From Solenopsis invicta (lineage: Eukaryota > Arthropoda > Insecta > Hymenoptera > Formicidae): a stretch of 64,000 nucleotides of DNA. The stretch spans positions 7,705,433 to 7,769,432 of the forward strand of contig NC_052676.1 in NCBI RefSeq assembly GCF_016802725.1. Direction: 5' to 3'. The notes below the pieces were generated by a model. It had not been told where the DNA came from. It made no database searches and saw only the letters and a program-made list of their open reading frames with translations. This document shows positions 19,701 to 32,000 of the stretch, piece by piece; within the stretch, counting starts at the first letter, position 1; each line of letters starts with the position of its first letter. The position numbers and the translations under genes were made by a program.

Positions 19701-21476
19701 TACATGATAAAACAGTAACCCCGCGTCAACTCGGCCATATCTACCATCAACCGGATCTGGAAGACCTCCCCGACCCTCTTGAACAACGGGTACAGGGTAT
19801 CTTCATAAATTGTCTTTGGGATCCGACCGACAAAAATTTCACAATCTATACCAGGAGTCGGTCCGCTCCAACGGATCGGTTGGATGCTGAGAATTCTCTG
19901 TCCATTGATCTGTGTAGAGGCTAGCTTATGCTCGTGCAAGAGTCGAAGAACATTTTTATGCGTTTGTAGTTGTCGACGTAAGGCGGGACACATAAGCGAC
20001 GGCTTAAACTTTTCACTCCCTGTAAAGCAATTATTGAAGATATAGTACTTATATAATAAAACAACTTCAAGTTGTATAAATAAATAAGATTCAGAATTTA
20101 CTTGAAATTCAAATATAAAAAAAAACAAATCTCTTCAATAATAATGCATTTTAGTATTAAAGTTTAAAGTAAATTTAGATATTTTAAAAATTTACAACAA
20201 TAGTTTGTTGTATTGAAATATTTGAAAAGTGTATCAAGAAGGTAGCTACGAATATATACAATAATTATTTTCATAGTATTGTATCATTGGTTAAAAACAA
20301 AACATTATTTACTGTTATAAAATAAATTATGTCAAAGTCAAGTTTATCGCTGTTTTAATGCTGTTGTTTTTTTTCTATTAATTATCAATTTCCAATATAT
20401 CTATATTTACATGAAATTATAATACCAAACAAATTTTTTAAAAAGATAAATTTCTTCAAGAATCAACCAATGATTTGATATTAAAGTTTGAAATAAATTT
20501 AGATAACTTAGAAATTTATAATAGTTTGTTATTGAGATATCTAGAAAATATTGTAGCAACTTAAACACAAATACATGCAACAATTATCGTTACAATTAAT
20601 ATTATTTTATCGTTGGTCAGAAACAATAAAATATCTTTTTAATAATAATAAAAGTACTTTTAATGTTAGAATTTCAAGTAAATTTAGATATCTTGAAAAT
20701 TTATAATTTATATTTGGAATGTATAATTCTATAGACTTAATTAAACATCAACTTGTATAATGTAGAGATGACAAGGTGACTCCTATGTTACACACACTAA
20801 TATGATATACTAATAATAATAAAAATAATAACAAAAATCTCGTCACTGTATTCGTAAAGAAACGTCCATATTAATTAACACACTAGTTCATGAAATTACT
20901 ATTAGGAGAAACACATATTAATTCGATCCAGTTTTTATATATCTGTAGTGCAAAACATTTCAAAAGAAAAAGAAGTATATCAAAAATAAACTCGACACGT
21001 GTACAGACACGATACAGATTTATTTATATTTTCTTTTATTTATATTCTTCTTTCTCTACTTTTTCCTCGTGTTTTCTTTAATTTCGTATTTGCAATAATT
21101 TCGAGATATTTGATCCGATATTTACGTGAAATGAAGCTCGTTTGAGAAAACGATCTTTCTCAATGATAAATCCTATCTCGAAGTGCCGCGCGTTTAGACA
21201 TCTCGTGCGAACAGAAAGACCGCGCACTCTACAATTAAACGCAGATCGAAGAAAAGAAGAACAAAGCATCCTCGACTTACCTTTGTCAAAATTTTCCAGA
21301 TCCAGAGACGTCTCCTGTTCCGCAGTATTGAAGACATCGGCGATGGGGAGCGGCGGCCAGAGGCTTACGGTTTCTTCACTCTTCAAATGTTTTATCCGTC
21401 GAAGCTTCTCCTCCTTCCTGCCGCCTCTTCGTCGGTTATTTCCTTTCCGGTTCTCTTTCGATTTATTACTCTCCAT
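12670..21476 (-). CDS. Gene C: A1CF/RBM46/DND1-type RNA-binding protein
   Basis: Model exons on the minus strand: 21476-21281, 20019-19547, 18804-18604, 13749-12670, total 1,950 nt, 649 residues, phase kept throughout. Exon 1 starts at an ATG followed by a Lys/Arg-rich segment. Exon 2 holds the pre-RRM NGQR...GPTPG segment typical of the A1CF/SYNCRIP group, then RRM1 with RNP2 IFVGRIP and RNP1 RGYCFIMY, and starts RRM2 with KLYVGPLP. Exon 3 completes RRM2 (HRNAALARRKL). The group normally has a third RRM, followed in some members by a dsRNA-binding domain; neither is visible. The family edits, stabilises or controls translation of mRNAs, often in germ cells, so that is the likely role. Joining the last exon to this gene is inference from strand and phase. 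Confidence 0.65.
13750..16763. other. AT-rich intron-like stretch, no gene seen
   Basis: Three kilobases with no convincing exon on either strand. I searched it for further adenylosuccinate lyase coding (its HLQPAQ and SSAMPYKRNP type signatures) and for a third RRM and found neither. A partial copy of the MITE family seen at 22126 and 47429 lies near 16030-16390. Confidence 0.5.
16764..16919 (-). CDS. Adenylosuccinate lyase, first coding exon only
   Basis: A 52-residue exon from ATG (16919-16917) to a clean donor GTACGT. It contains YRSPLSTRYASKEM and the NKFSTWRKLWIYLAKAE signature, the conserved N-terminus of metazoan adenylosuccinate lyase, the enzyme that splits SAICAR and adenylosuccinate in purine synthesis. 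The usual length is about 480 residues, so about 90 percent of the enzyme is missing. No further exon is visible downstream on this strand within the window. The 5' flank is GC-richer, as for a real promoter. It is either an orphan copy of a first exon, a gene with a very large intron, or an assembly break. Confidence 0.8.
16920..17110 (-). promoter_or_regulatory. GC-richer 5' flank of the adenylosuccinate lyase exon
   Basis: This flank has more CpG and GC (CGACCGGCCGATTG and similar) than its surroundings and abuts the ATG. It probably contains the 5' UTR and promoter. No TATA box in a convincing position. Confidence 0.4.
17372..17451. repeat. Perfect 20-bp inverted repeat hairpin
   Basis: TTCTTGCACAGTTCATCCTT at 17372 is exactly reversed at 17432-17451. 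The loop is about 40 nt of pyrimidine then purine runs that can also pair in part. No coding or known RNA family recognised. Confidence 0.75.
17452..18541. other. AT-rich intronic stretch
   Basis: No exon recognised. It contains a single CATACAGCACAG end near 17635, matching the ends of the elements at 37683 and 56834, with GCAATATTAC words nearby. This may be a decayed copy. Confidence 0.4.
18542..18569. repeat. (GT)n microsatellite
   Basis: About 14 uninterrupted GT units directly downstream (minus sense) of gene C exon 3, within 40 bp of its donor. Confidence 0.95.
19548..20019 (-). CDS. Gene C exon 2: RRM1 and start of RRM2
   Basis: The acceptor TTTACAG completes the exon 1 codon to Gly (KG-SEKFK). 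The exon carries a basic helical leader, the family segment INGQR...GPTPG, a complete RRM1 (CEIFVGRIP through RKIRVLA) and the RNP2 strand of RRM2 (KLYVGPLPW). The donor AGA before GTAAAT cuts RRM2 in two, a split shared with A1CF-group genes only by general position. The first base of the intron is 19546, so the exon border is 19547. The frame runs open further upstream of the acceptor, but that part is a T-rich leader and not coding. Confidence 0.8.
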
Positions 21477-22060
21477 CTCTTCGCGCAGTTCCGATCAATA
21501 AATCAATATCAGCTGCTTCAAGAACGATCTCGAACGATTTTCGAGAGGAATGTATACGAATATATGTCATACGTGTACATACATCCTGCGAAATTTGCTT
21601 TATATATAAACGTATATACGCATGATGAATCGTCTCAGGACTTACTCTGCTGACTGTTGACGAAGAGATGAGATCCCGCGCTCGTCGAACGTCGAAGGAC
21701 GAGTATGTACCACAATAAAATTCAGATCTATCAGGATTGGCGGACACAATTTAGTGTGGAAGGGATTCGTGCCCTCATCTCCCTTCCACCGTCCGTGGTA
21801 CTCGGGTATTGCGCATCTTCCTCCATCTTCCTACCCTTCCTGGTTCTGGAAAACGGGCGACGGCTACCGGCGACTGGCCGGACCCCAGACGCGACTTTCA
21901 TCTGTCAATTGTCGCCGTGCAGGCAAGATTCGGCGCGCGATGCATACACACATGTGCACACACGTTAGTGCACGATCGGCGGCGAATGTATTATTTGCTC
22001 GCCACGTGCCTATGTGCGTACGTTGGCGACACGCACGTGCGTGAATCACGCTGAGCAAAT
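21477..22060 (-). promoter_or_regulatory. GC-rich 5' flank of gene C
   Basis: The base composition jumps to mixed GC with many CpG just upstream of the gene C ATG. Several overlapping open frames exist on both strands, but none has splice sites or domain content, and open frames are expected in GC-rich DNA. Read as promoter and 5' UTR. Confidence 0.45.
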
Positions 22061-22125
22061 ACTTTCAAAACAGATCAGAAGATTTCAATACCGTTCCGAT
22101 ATACGCTGTCAGTATTGAAAAACTA

Positions 22126-22385
22126 TACACAAAAAAAATTTAGTATCAGATCAACAATTCATTGTTTCATATGCAAGAATCACAAGCAAGAATATAAAAT
22201 CTTGGAAGAATTTATAATCTTAAACACACATAATTTGCTTACATGAAGAGAAAAATTTTTTCCGTAAACAAATTATGTATGTTTAAAATTATAAATTCTT
22301 ACAAGAAGGTTTTATATAAGAATATAGCAAGAGCTTATGTATGAAACAATAAATTGTTGATTTAATATTAATTTTTTTGTGTAGT
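22126..22385. mobile_element. MITE, family with CAACAATTCATTGTTTCAT ends
   Basis: The terminal sequence TACACAAAAAAAATTTAGTA is mirrored at the right end (...TTTTTTTGTGTAG). The inner segments ATCAACAATTCATTGTTTCA and AAGAATATAAAATCTT are mirrored as well. The same element recurs at 47429-47662. Confidence 0.8.
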
Positions 22386-22954
22386 TCATGTTATAGATTT
22401 TAGTTTAGAAAATATTTTCAGTATTTCTCAGTGTGAATATTGAAACGCCGCCTAAGAACGTGAGAACTCACGACGAATACGATGATGCACAATCACTTCT
22501 TCCAAAGGTTGATGCAAAGAAAAAATATAAATTTTTTACAATTTTTTCAGGAGGGGAAAAGGGTTAATATTTAATAATACGTGATATTACTTAATCTTGT
22601 TCAATTTAGAATTGTGTTATGACTGAAAATTCGGCGCGCAGTTCATTGAACTTGAGGAAAGTATATAAATCACACAAATAATACAAGCACGAAGACCTAG
22701 TTGCGACCGTAAAAGGCATTCTTGTTCAATTTGTATTGATACAGCAACGGTCAAAATATCTCTCTATTACTATAAATTTTTTATTTGAAGATTTATATAG
22801 ATATGGATTGTAATTCTATTGTAAATTGTATAAAATATTAAAGACAAATATTCTATTCATTTATAAACTTTAAATAATTATCACTAGCAAACACTTCATC
22901 AAATTTTGGAAACTATACACGAGACCGATTAATAACTTATATACTGAGAATAAA

Positions 22955-23145
22955 ATTTGTTGAAAAAAACTAAAATATTTAATCCGATATGTGCAACTAC
23001 ATATAGAAGTGATTTAATTAATTGTTGGTTAAAAAATTTAAATGGTTGTTATGATTGAACTGTATCTTAAATAATTGTTGAATCAATCCAATGTTTAGTT
23101 GGTGGTATCGAATTTAATATTTTAATATAATAAAAAAATTTTTAA
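22955..23145. mobile_element. MITE, family with TTTAGTCCGATA arms (copy 1)
   Basis: Shares AAAATTTGTTG, ACTAAAATATTTAATCCGAT and a mirrored right arm with the copy at 24562-24785. Edges are approximate. Confidence 0.6.
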
Positions 23146-24561
23146 ATATACAAATAATTTATGATAAAAACAAAATTTCTAAAATTAAAATATTATATAA
23201 TGTATCATACAAAATACTGAACATGTGATAGGATAACAATCAATTTCGGCAAAACATTCGATAAACATTGATTAAAGATGATTACTAAAAATTTGTGTCG
23301 CATGTTCCAACATACTTTTATTCACTCCATCGCGCCCCAATAAGTTTATCGTAAATGTAATTATTATAATCGTTTTTTAATTCACATCTTTTTTATCTAA
23401 AATTTTATTTAGTTTTATAATTTAATTTTTTTGTATCTATTATTTATCGAATATATATCTACTCTTTATTTCTTTAACTTTCTTAAATTAAAAAAAGTTA
23501 TTGTAAAATTTCACAAGCTAAATTTTCAGATCTGTAATAAATTTTTACTTTTATGAGAGTGGCAAATCACTCGAAAAATTGCACTAACTCAGTTTTCTCT
23601 CTTCTCTTAATTATAGTGACCTTTCACTTTTAAAAATTTAAAGAGTAATGAAAAATATGAAATTATGATAAAAATTAAATAAAAAATTAAATTAAATTTT
23701 ATATAAAAAATTTTAATATGTATAATCAATTTAATTCATAACTCTATATAAAATTTTATTAAACTTTTAAAATTTCTATTTTAAATTACAAATTTTTATT
23801 TCTCATTATTTTGTATCGCTAAACTTCATGCTCGAGGATGTTTGTAAATATAATACATAATTTTTAATTACGAAGTATATTGTGTTTTAATTTACACGTC
23901 AATAAAAAAAAATTGTACTTAATAAATGTGTAAAATAAAATTTCCTTCAAGTTCGAACATTTGTGCTGCTCACTTTTTTAATTCCACGGAAATTGTTGAG
24001 AATCGTCGAGAGATTCAAATCGCTTCGTCTTTTCTCGCGAGGTGTAAAGTGTCGAGAGGAGTGTCGAAGACAGTAACGAGATTTAGAATGTTGCGAACGG
24101 GTTCAAGGTGCGTGGCGCGCGACGAATCTCTCCGTGACACATATCCGCAGGTTCGCATCGTCCTGCGCCATTGCACCGTGTGATAATAGCATTGTTATTT
24201 GTGTGGTTCGCATGCAAGTAATCCTTATTACATGACACACGGTGCCGCCAACCTGGGCGACTGCGCCTTCGCTATGTCTTCTCAGTCGTCGCTCGAGCGC
24301 GTCGCGACGCGAAGCCTTATTTTCCGTGTTACGCAGTGACTCCTACAGGTGATAATATACTAGTTTCCACTATCGAACTGGAACGTTTAGCGATAGCAGT
24401 AAAAGTACAAAATGAAAACTAACAATTTCAAAAAATAACACTTTTCTTAACATTTGGACGGTTAAAGATAGTTTCAAAAATGTGATAACATTTTTTAAGT
24501 GCAACGTTCATTATTAATTCGTACACTTTTAAAAAAATTTTTAGCTAAGTTTAATTGTGAC

Positions 24562-24785
24562 ATCGAGGAAAAAAAATTTGTTGGAAAACTAAAATGTTTA
24601 GTCCGATACGTTCAACTAAATATTGAGTTGGTCTGGTTGATTCTTGATTAAAAAATGTTAATGGTTGAGACTTGAATGAACTATACGTTTTTCTTGTATA
24701 ACTAAACAATTGCTGGAGCAACCTAATGTTCAATTAAATGTACCAGACTAAATATTTTATATTTTCAATAATTTTTTTTGTGACA
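24562..24785. mobile_element. MITE, family with TTTAGTCCGATA arms (copy 2)
   Basis: The left arm AAACTAAAATGTTTAGTCC pairs with a right arm containing CCAGACTAAATATTTTATAT. It ends near TTTTTTTTGTGA. Homologous to the copy at 22955. Confidence 0.65.
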
Positions 24786-25332
24786 GTTTCTTTTTTTTTT
24801 TTTAATCCAATTTTCTCTATGTGTGAAATAATTTTTCTCTACCTAAACTCTATTATTTATTAAAAGTAACTTATTTCTTTCATGAAGATGTGATTTAAAT
24901 AAACTTTGTTTTTTATCAAAAATTGTGTCAGTTACATATGTTTATAAATTATATTAACGAGATTATAAAGATGATTAATACTCCTTTTAATTTTTTCTTA
25001 AAGTGTAAACTTTTTTTTATAGTAAAATTTTGAATTTGATTTACAAATTTTACTGTAACGTAAGAAACGCTTGGCGCAGATACTTTTATCCCGCATTGAC
25101 TAGGATGTGACTAAACTTTTAGTCCATACAGTCAATAATATATTCTCTTGACAAAAAAATGAATTGTTAACGCGAATAGTGGCATTTCAAAAGAAAATGA
25201 GAACGGTTTGTTAATAGCCTGAGAAGTCACGTAATGCTTCGCCGAAAAGAGACGACACTTTCGCAAACGGCCGCTGTTTGTTCCCCGTTCCTTTAGTCGT
25301 TCACCTGGTAACGCGTCTTTAGTGATCGCACC

Positions 25333-28300
25333 ATGTGGAACCGCAAGGTGTTCATCAGAATAATCGAAGTGGTACGTAGATACATCTTCAATTTGACTTT
25401 AGCATGAAAAAGTAAGTTAATTTTGAGATTGATGCGTTTATTAATCCAGTGTTTACCAAGAATTGGAATCAACGGAACTTTAATGCTCTCAAATGTCAAT
25501 ACTGTAGAATATTGTTCAATATCTATTACCTACGGTAATAAATATTAATTAAAAAAATTAAAACCCATTTTTGTTTATTTTTAATTTTACCTCTAAATGA
25601 ATAATCAAATCCAAAGTTAGTTAAATCTAATGGCAACATTTAGCCTGGTACATACAACTTTGCCAAAATTATTAGGCACTTATATTTTCGTTTATCTGGA
25701 ATTTTTTGTTTTTTTTTTATTGTTTTACATTGATTACTGGCTTTATACATTTAAGTTTATTTTTTTCTTTAAGCAAAGTATAAATCATTCAAGGATTTAA
25801 TTTCCATTTAAATCCTTTCAGTTAAAAACATTTAAATAAGGTGCTCAATATTTTTGTCCAAGGCTATATATACATCGTAGTAATAATCAACCTGAGTAAT
25901 GATGCGTAACAATAGTAGACAGTAACTAGCATGAGATATACATTTAAGTACATAGATGAACGGAATATTCTTGTTTTAAGAATATATCTTTATTTTCTGA
26001 ACGTAAATATTGAAACAAGATTATATAAGCGTTACACAGTATAATTTAGTTGCATGAAAAAATCTTATATAGTGCCATTAAGAAAAACATATTTACTTCA
26101 TTAAATAATAATTTGAGAAAAATTGAAAAGAAAATAATATCCGGTAAAAAATACAATATTCAAATAAAAAATTTAAATTGTCTAATGATTGGCAAAATAT
26201 TTATATCGTGCTCTTTAAATGACTATTATAATGTTGAAATAAAAATATTTTTTAATATTGCTGAAATTTAAGATTATCAAATTCTTAAAAAATTTTTATG
26301 TTGTTATATATATATATATACACACACACATGGAACAACATTGTATTAAATAGAATATTAGTTTTAATTTGATACTAATTTCTTTCTGTGAAGGCAGTGA
26401 TTGTACAGGAAAAGACATTTGTATCATATTAAAATATTCTATTCAATCACTATAGTTTCATATATGTATAAATAAAAAATTACATATAATAGTCTTGCCG
26501 ATGTATAATTTAATTTTCTCTAAATATTTTTGAAAATTTTAAGTTTCAGCCAATTATTTTTACTTCAATATTATCACAATTATTTAAAAAGCACATGGCA
26601 GTTTTTATAATAATAATAATTCCAATTCTTAATTTGAAAATATAGTTGCTTTTTCTTTCCTCTCAACTCATGAAAATTATTATTAATAACACAAGCAATA
26701 AGAAGAAACCATTTTTCAATCAAAGTGTATCTTATTGTTAGTGTTTAAAAAAAATATTTTCATACTAATTATTAAATATATTTTTCAATTTTATAAACTA
26801 TGCTAATTTTTTAAAATTGAAAAGTACGAGTATATTTAATAATTGATATGGAAGTAATTAAGCACAAAGATCCACCAAAAAATACCACTTCTTATGTCTT
26901 GTGTCGTTCACATATAGGTCTAACGTACTTAATTTATTATTGGAATTATTATTAACACTGCATTTTTTTTTTGCTTACTTAGATTGCATTCAGTATTTAT
27001 GAGAATACCCTATCGGATATTTTGACATGCAATTCCGGTATAAATGTTATTAATTCATAAATAGTTTATGACAATTTCGAACAACATAAAATAGGAATTG
27101 AAAGTTGCAATCAATAGTTGAAATTTATTAATTGGAATTAATAAAATTTGTAATTTAATTAATTACAATTATCCAACGGTATTAAACAGCTGAAGTTTCT
27201 GACAGCTAAGATCTCAGATCTTTGACGTTAAATAATGAGAATATAATTTGCTTAATAAAATTATAAAATTTCTTTATTCAAGTAAATTACGTTTGTTTAA
27301 CGCTACATAATCTTATTTTAATATTTACCTTTTCGATAGTAAAGATATTCTCAAAATAAGAATAATTTCTTTTTTTTATATAAATAGTTATTTTTTATAG
27401 TAGACTTCAAACTTTATATAGTAAATATTTTATTGAAACACTGTCTCGGTTCGAAATTTCGATCTCCTCGTCTAATATAATTCTCCGCTACCATGAAAAA
27501 AATTATAAGATTAAAAAATCATATGCGTCTCTCTCTCTCTCTCTGGGTTGGCAGCTCCTGTGCGTCGCCTGCGTCGTGGCGCTTAGGGTGACGGACGATG
27601 AGAGCAGAAGAGTGTTCCATTACTTGAGGAATCGCAGCAGGGAGTGGTCGCTGCTGAACAACGTGACATGGGGCAGCATAGGTAAGATACTATGATTCTC
27701 GCGTGATTCAGACACCCGGATTCCGCGGTACTCTCGCGTGCCGCGGATTGTCACGCGCGTGGCACACTCATCTTCGATTTCCTCGATTTCCGTGTATTTC
27801 AGGCGCTGCCCTCGCGACGGCGACCTGCGGCGGGTACGTAATCGTAACGACGGGTCTTTTAATCGCCGCGGCCACCGGGGAACTCCACGGCCGAAAGACG
27901 GTAATTGCTTTCCTTTTTCTCTTTCCTTTTTTCTCATGCGACGCGGTGTGCGGAATGCGTCGTAGCTGCGTTTCGTAACACCGGTAATAGAACCATAGTG
28001 CGGCGCGGTGGCCTCTCGATTGTGCGAAGAGATTGGGAGAATAATTTTTTCAAGTAAAAAAAAGTGGTTGTGACATATTTTCATAAATTTACTATTTAGA
28101 TAAAGTTGCTTTTTCGAAAGTGCTGGGGAAATAGTTGAAATAAAAAATAGTAATAGAAATATTTGCAGAACATATCTATAAAACCATTATTTGATATAAG
28201 TATAAATAAATATCAAGAAGGAAATTCTGTTACCTCTGTTTTCCATTATTTCTTTAAAAGTACTATTCGCTATTTCTTAAGAATATAAGGTGAGCTTTTT

Positions 28301-29028
28301 TAATTCATCGATTGATTAAAAGCGCTTGACGTGATTGGTTGGATAACCGGCGAGTTAAAATAAAAAATGCGTAAAATAGAAAATACTAAGATCAAAATTT
28401 AAAAAAGGCATATGTTTTATAGATATTTAGATACTTGTTTTTGATACTTGTTTTTTGTTATCAAGTGGCTCGATAATCAGTGAGAAATAAATTTATTTTA
28501 AAACCCATTTATAGGAATTGAATTACGTCTATGAAATATGTGCGGGTTTTTTTATTTTAGTATTTAAAATTTTATTCCAGCAAACGAAAAATGAAAAATA
28601 TGAAAAATGGAAAATATTGAAAATTATTTATTGAAGCGATGTCGAATCAAGTTTTTAGCTTTTTTATATCCGTTTGAATCAGTAATTATGGATTGGCTAT
28701 TTACTTTCGGTATTTCATCTAATGTGCATGAAACATGCGATCAATTCATTTGAAAGAAATATATTTTCAAAACGAGAACAACCAAGTTATTTCTTACATT
28801 TCTGTCTTGAATTAAATAATTATTTGTTTAAATTATCCAGTGACTTGAGCAATTAAATAATTTATTACTTTTGAAAAGGCTAACAACGTCATTTCTGGAA
28901 ATCAGATAAATTTTTATTTTCCGCAAAAGTATTCAACTTAAGAATTGAATAGAATTTATTTGCTTCAGCTTACAAAGGCAAAAAGGGACTTGCTGACAAA
29001 AAAACCTTAACCCAATCATCCATTCGTA

Positions 29029-29082
<54 letters not shown>

Positions 29083-32000
29083 GCATATTTGGCCTACCCT
29101 AAAAATTATACCTATTCTTAGTCCTATGTAAATCTTACATGTGTACACAACTAGTGAGGTATTCAATTTAAGAAAACCAAGTCAAAGAACAGATTTCATC
29201 AATTTAAACATAATTTTTTTCCGAATGCATAAACATAGACATAAACAGATATGACATAGGGTGCGTTTACTTTAGACGCTCAAGCGCTTATAAAGCATCG
29301 TTTTATCCTTCTTGTTTATAAATATTAAACAAGGACAAATAATATTTACAAGGGCTTTGATCGCAAAAGTAAACGCAGCCATAATATATCTACATGTCTG
29401 TGACTGATAGATGGAGCGCCAATAAAAAAAGAAAGTTGACGCATAAGGTCTCCTGGAGACAAGCTTTTTGTATTTGTATTTTTAGTTTAGAATTTGTTGA
29501 CATCAGACTCAAGACATTTATATAACAAGATAAGATTTCTTTCGCCTCTTCGTTGGTTTTTACTGTCGGTAATAACACATTACGATACAAGTTACGCGTC
29601 ATCCGGTCAACAAGAGCAAAAACGTTCTGTCACGAGGATAGCCCCGACCGCCCCGACAGAATCTCCACGTGTAACGCAGAAGAGCGACACGATGGCGAGA
29701 GCAGGACTCATTTCGATGGCGCACCGAGATCCTTCCCAGGCGCTCTTAATTTATTCCGAGGTTGGTGTCGGCAAGTGAAAATATACCGCGTAAATGGCGA
29801 CGATAGCGGTGGCGTGAGAAGATCGGTAGCGCGACGCGAAGCCCGCGAAGGTGCCATTGAGGGGGCCAAGGATAAGAATGTTCTCCTAACGCGAGCGGGA
29901 CTCGCCCTGCCCGCCGCTGCGCCGTACACGTAATCGCAGCCTTGGTCAGTCGCGACACGTAACGTAACTCATGTAATGAGTCATAATTGAGGCTGGGTCT
30001 AGCCGATCTTGAGCAGACTGCATAATGCGTAGATTTCCTGTATTCCTGTCGTCGTCCAATAAATAAATCTATCAAAAACCAGCACGCATAGGCGGAGAGC
30101 ATTTTCTTTTAAACTTTACCCTCAGAACGGTAGTCATGGTAGTCATGAGTCACAGCGTGGATTTCGAGGAATTTTATGATTTTAGTGAAATTTTAGCAGA
30201 ATGTAATAAAACTTATTTTACATTGTATTATATGTTTGGTAAATTATAAAATAATTTAATTAAATTTTTGTTTATAAAGTTGTAATAAAATTCTTCAAAG
30301 TCCTCGTTGTCTCACTACTGACTTTGAGGGTAAATTCTAAAAGAAATATCTTTCACAGGTATACTGAAAAAAAAGTGTTTGATATTTGTAACTATAATGA
30401 TAAAACGATATAATAATTATAATAATTTGAAGCTCCATTTTGTAATTATTACTACTATGATGTTAATAATAATAATTTTATTAATGATATGATTCAATTG
30501 ACTATGAATATATTTTATTATAAATTATAATAATTTCAAAAATTAATATAATAAGGTATTGAGATACAGATGGTAACAATAAAATAAACATTTTGCAAGT
30601 ATCACAATTACCTAACGGCAGAAGATATCATATGAATATTCTAAATATTGTACGAACATTCGCACAATATCGTAATATCGTGCGTATATTTGTAAAATAT
30701 TACAATATTCGTTCGATATCTTGTGCTGTTAGGGTTATGAGTATAATCTATTTTTTTCTTAAGATTCACTTATTATTTACGCAGCAATAGTTGTAATTTG
30801 CATGATTAAAATAATTATAATATATAGTTAGCGCCAAACATGATTACATTGAGAAAGTTATTAACTTAACTAAAATTTTCAAGTTGATTATATTTTTTCA
30901 ATTCAACCATTTATGTATTTGATTAAATACATAAAATACTAGAACCTCAGTTTAAGCATTTATATATTTAACTCGAATACATACATATTTTATTTAAATA
31001 CGTAAATATTTGAACTGAAGAAATTAAATCAAGTAAAAATTTGGTCAAGTTAACAAATTTTTTTCAGCATATGAATTATAATTGACTTATGGTAATTGCA
31101 ATCATTGTTTTTCTCTGACAATGAGTATACCGATCCTTGCGCTACGACATCGAACTAGCCCTGAGCCTGCAATACGCGCTTCCTTTTCTTCTTTTTCCCT
31201 TTTTTTTTCCTTTTGCTGCAAGGTTGCTGGGTAATAAGTTTGCATAATTGAGTGACCGCGCTAAGCGTAAATAGATCGCATCGCCGCTAAGCTCACGCAG
31301 GTGTAACGGATTTAACATGCCCGATTGAATCTCAGGAATTTTTCTTGCTCGGACTGGGTGTGATCCTCTTTGGAATAGTCGGCGCCTTGTCGCTGGCGTC
31401 CATCGACAGTGTCCCCGAGGATCTGGTTGACAATGCCGCGGTTTTGGGTGCGCTGTGCTTATTCACGGCATTGATATTCATCGGGGATCTGTTGATATTC
31501 ATCGGGGATCTGCTGATGAGTCCGCCCCGCAAGAAGGATAAGCAGGACCAAGCACGGATCATCGAGAAAGATTTGGGTGCGGCTATTAATTAAATCAACT
31601 TTACAGAAAAATTGAGAGACTAGATGATTTTGTTTATACAGAATAACAAGAAAGTTTGATCACAAAATGTCCATTAAATCGTTAGTAACCTTTATTTGAT
31701 TAAAAAAAATGCGCTTTGAAGTGTTATTTACATCTTTTTAAAAACAGAAAATAATAATTATTGTTCAAAACGCATTTTTTATTAAGTTACTAATAATTTA
31801 ATAAGCATAAAATTTTGTTATCTACGAACTGTCTTGTCACCATATATTAAGTTGCATTGGAATATTTTTTAACGAACGGAACGTTATATCACAATTTCTT
31901 TTCGATATTTAGTGTAACCGGTAAAAAATGTTACATGTTAAATATGTCCATGCATAAATTCATTCACTTATATAATTATATAATTATATGCAATTATATA

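Larger units (their letters stand above)
22061..25332. other. Intergenic region between divergent genes C and B
   Basis: Mostly AT-rich DNA with three MITE copies listed separately. A GC-richer patch at 23960-24350 holds an 85-residue frame (23926-24183) that I do not accept as a gene. It could be a promoter or noncoding first exon for gene B. Confidence 0.4.

Noticed and set aside
27620..28084. 154-residue minus-strand frame
   Set aside because: Antisense shadow of gene B exons 2 and 3.
29553..30102. Overlapping frames of 118-126 residues in gene B intron 3
   Set aside because: Open on both strands in a GC island, with no recognisable content.
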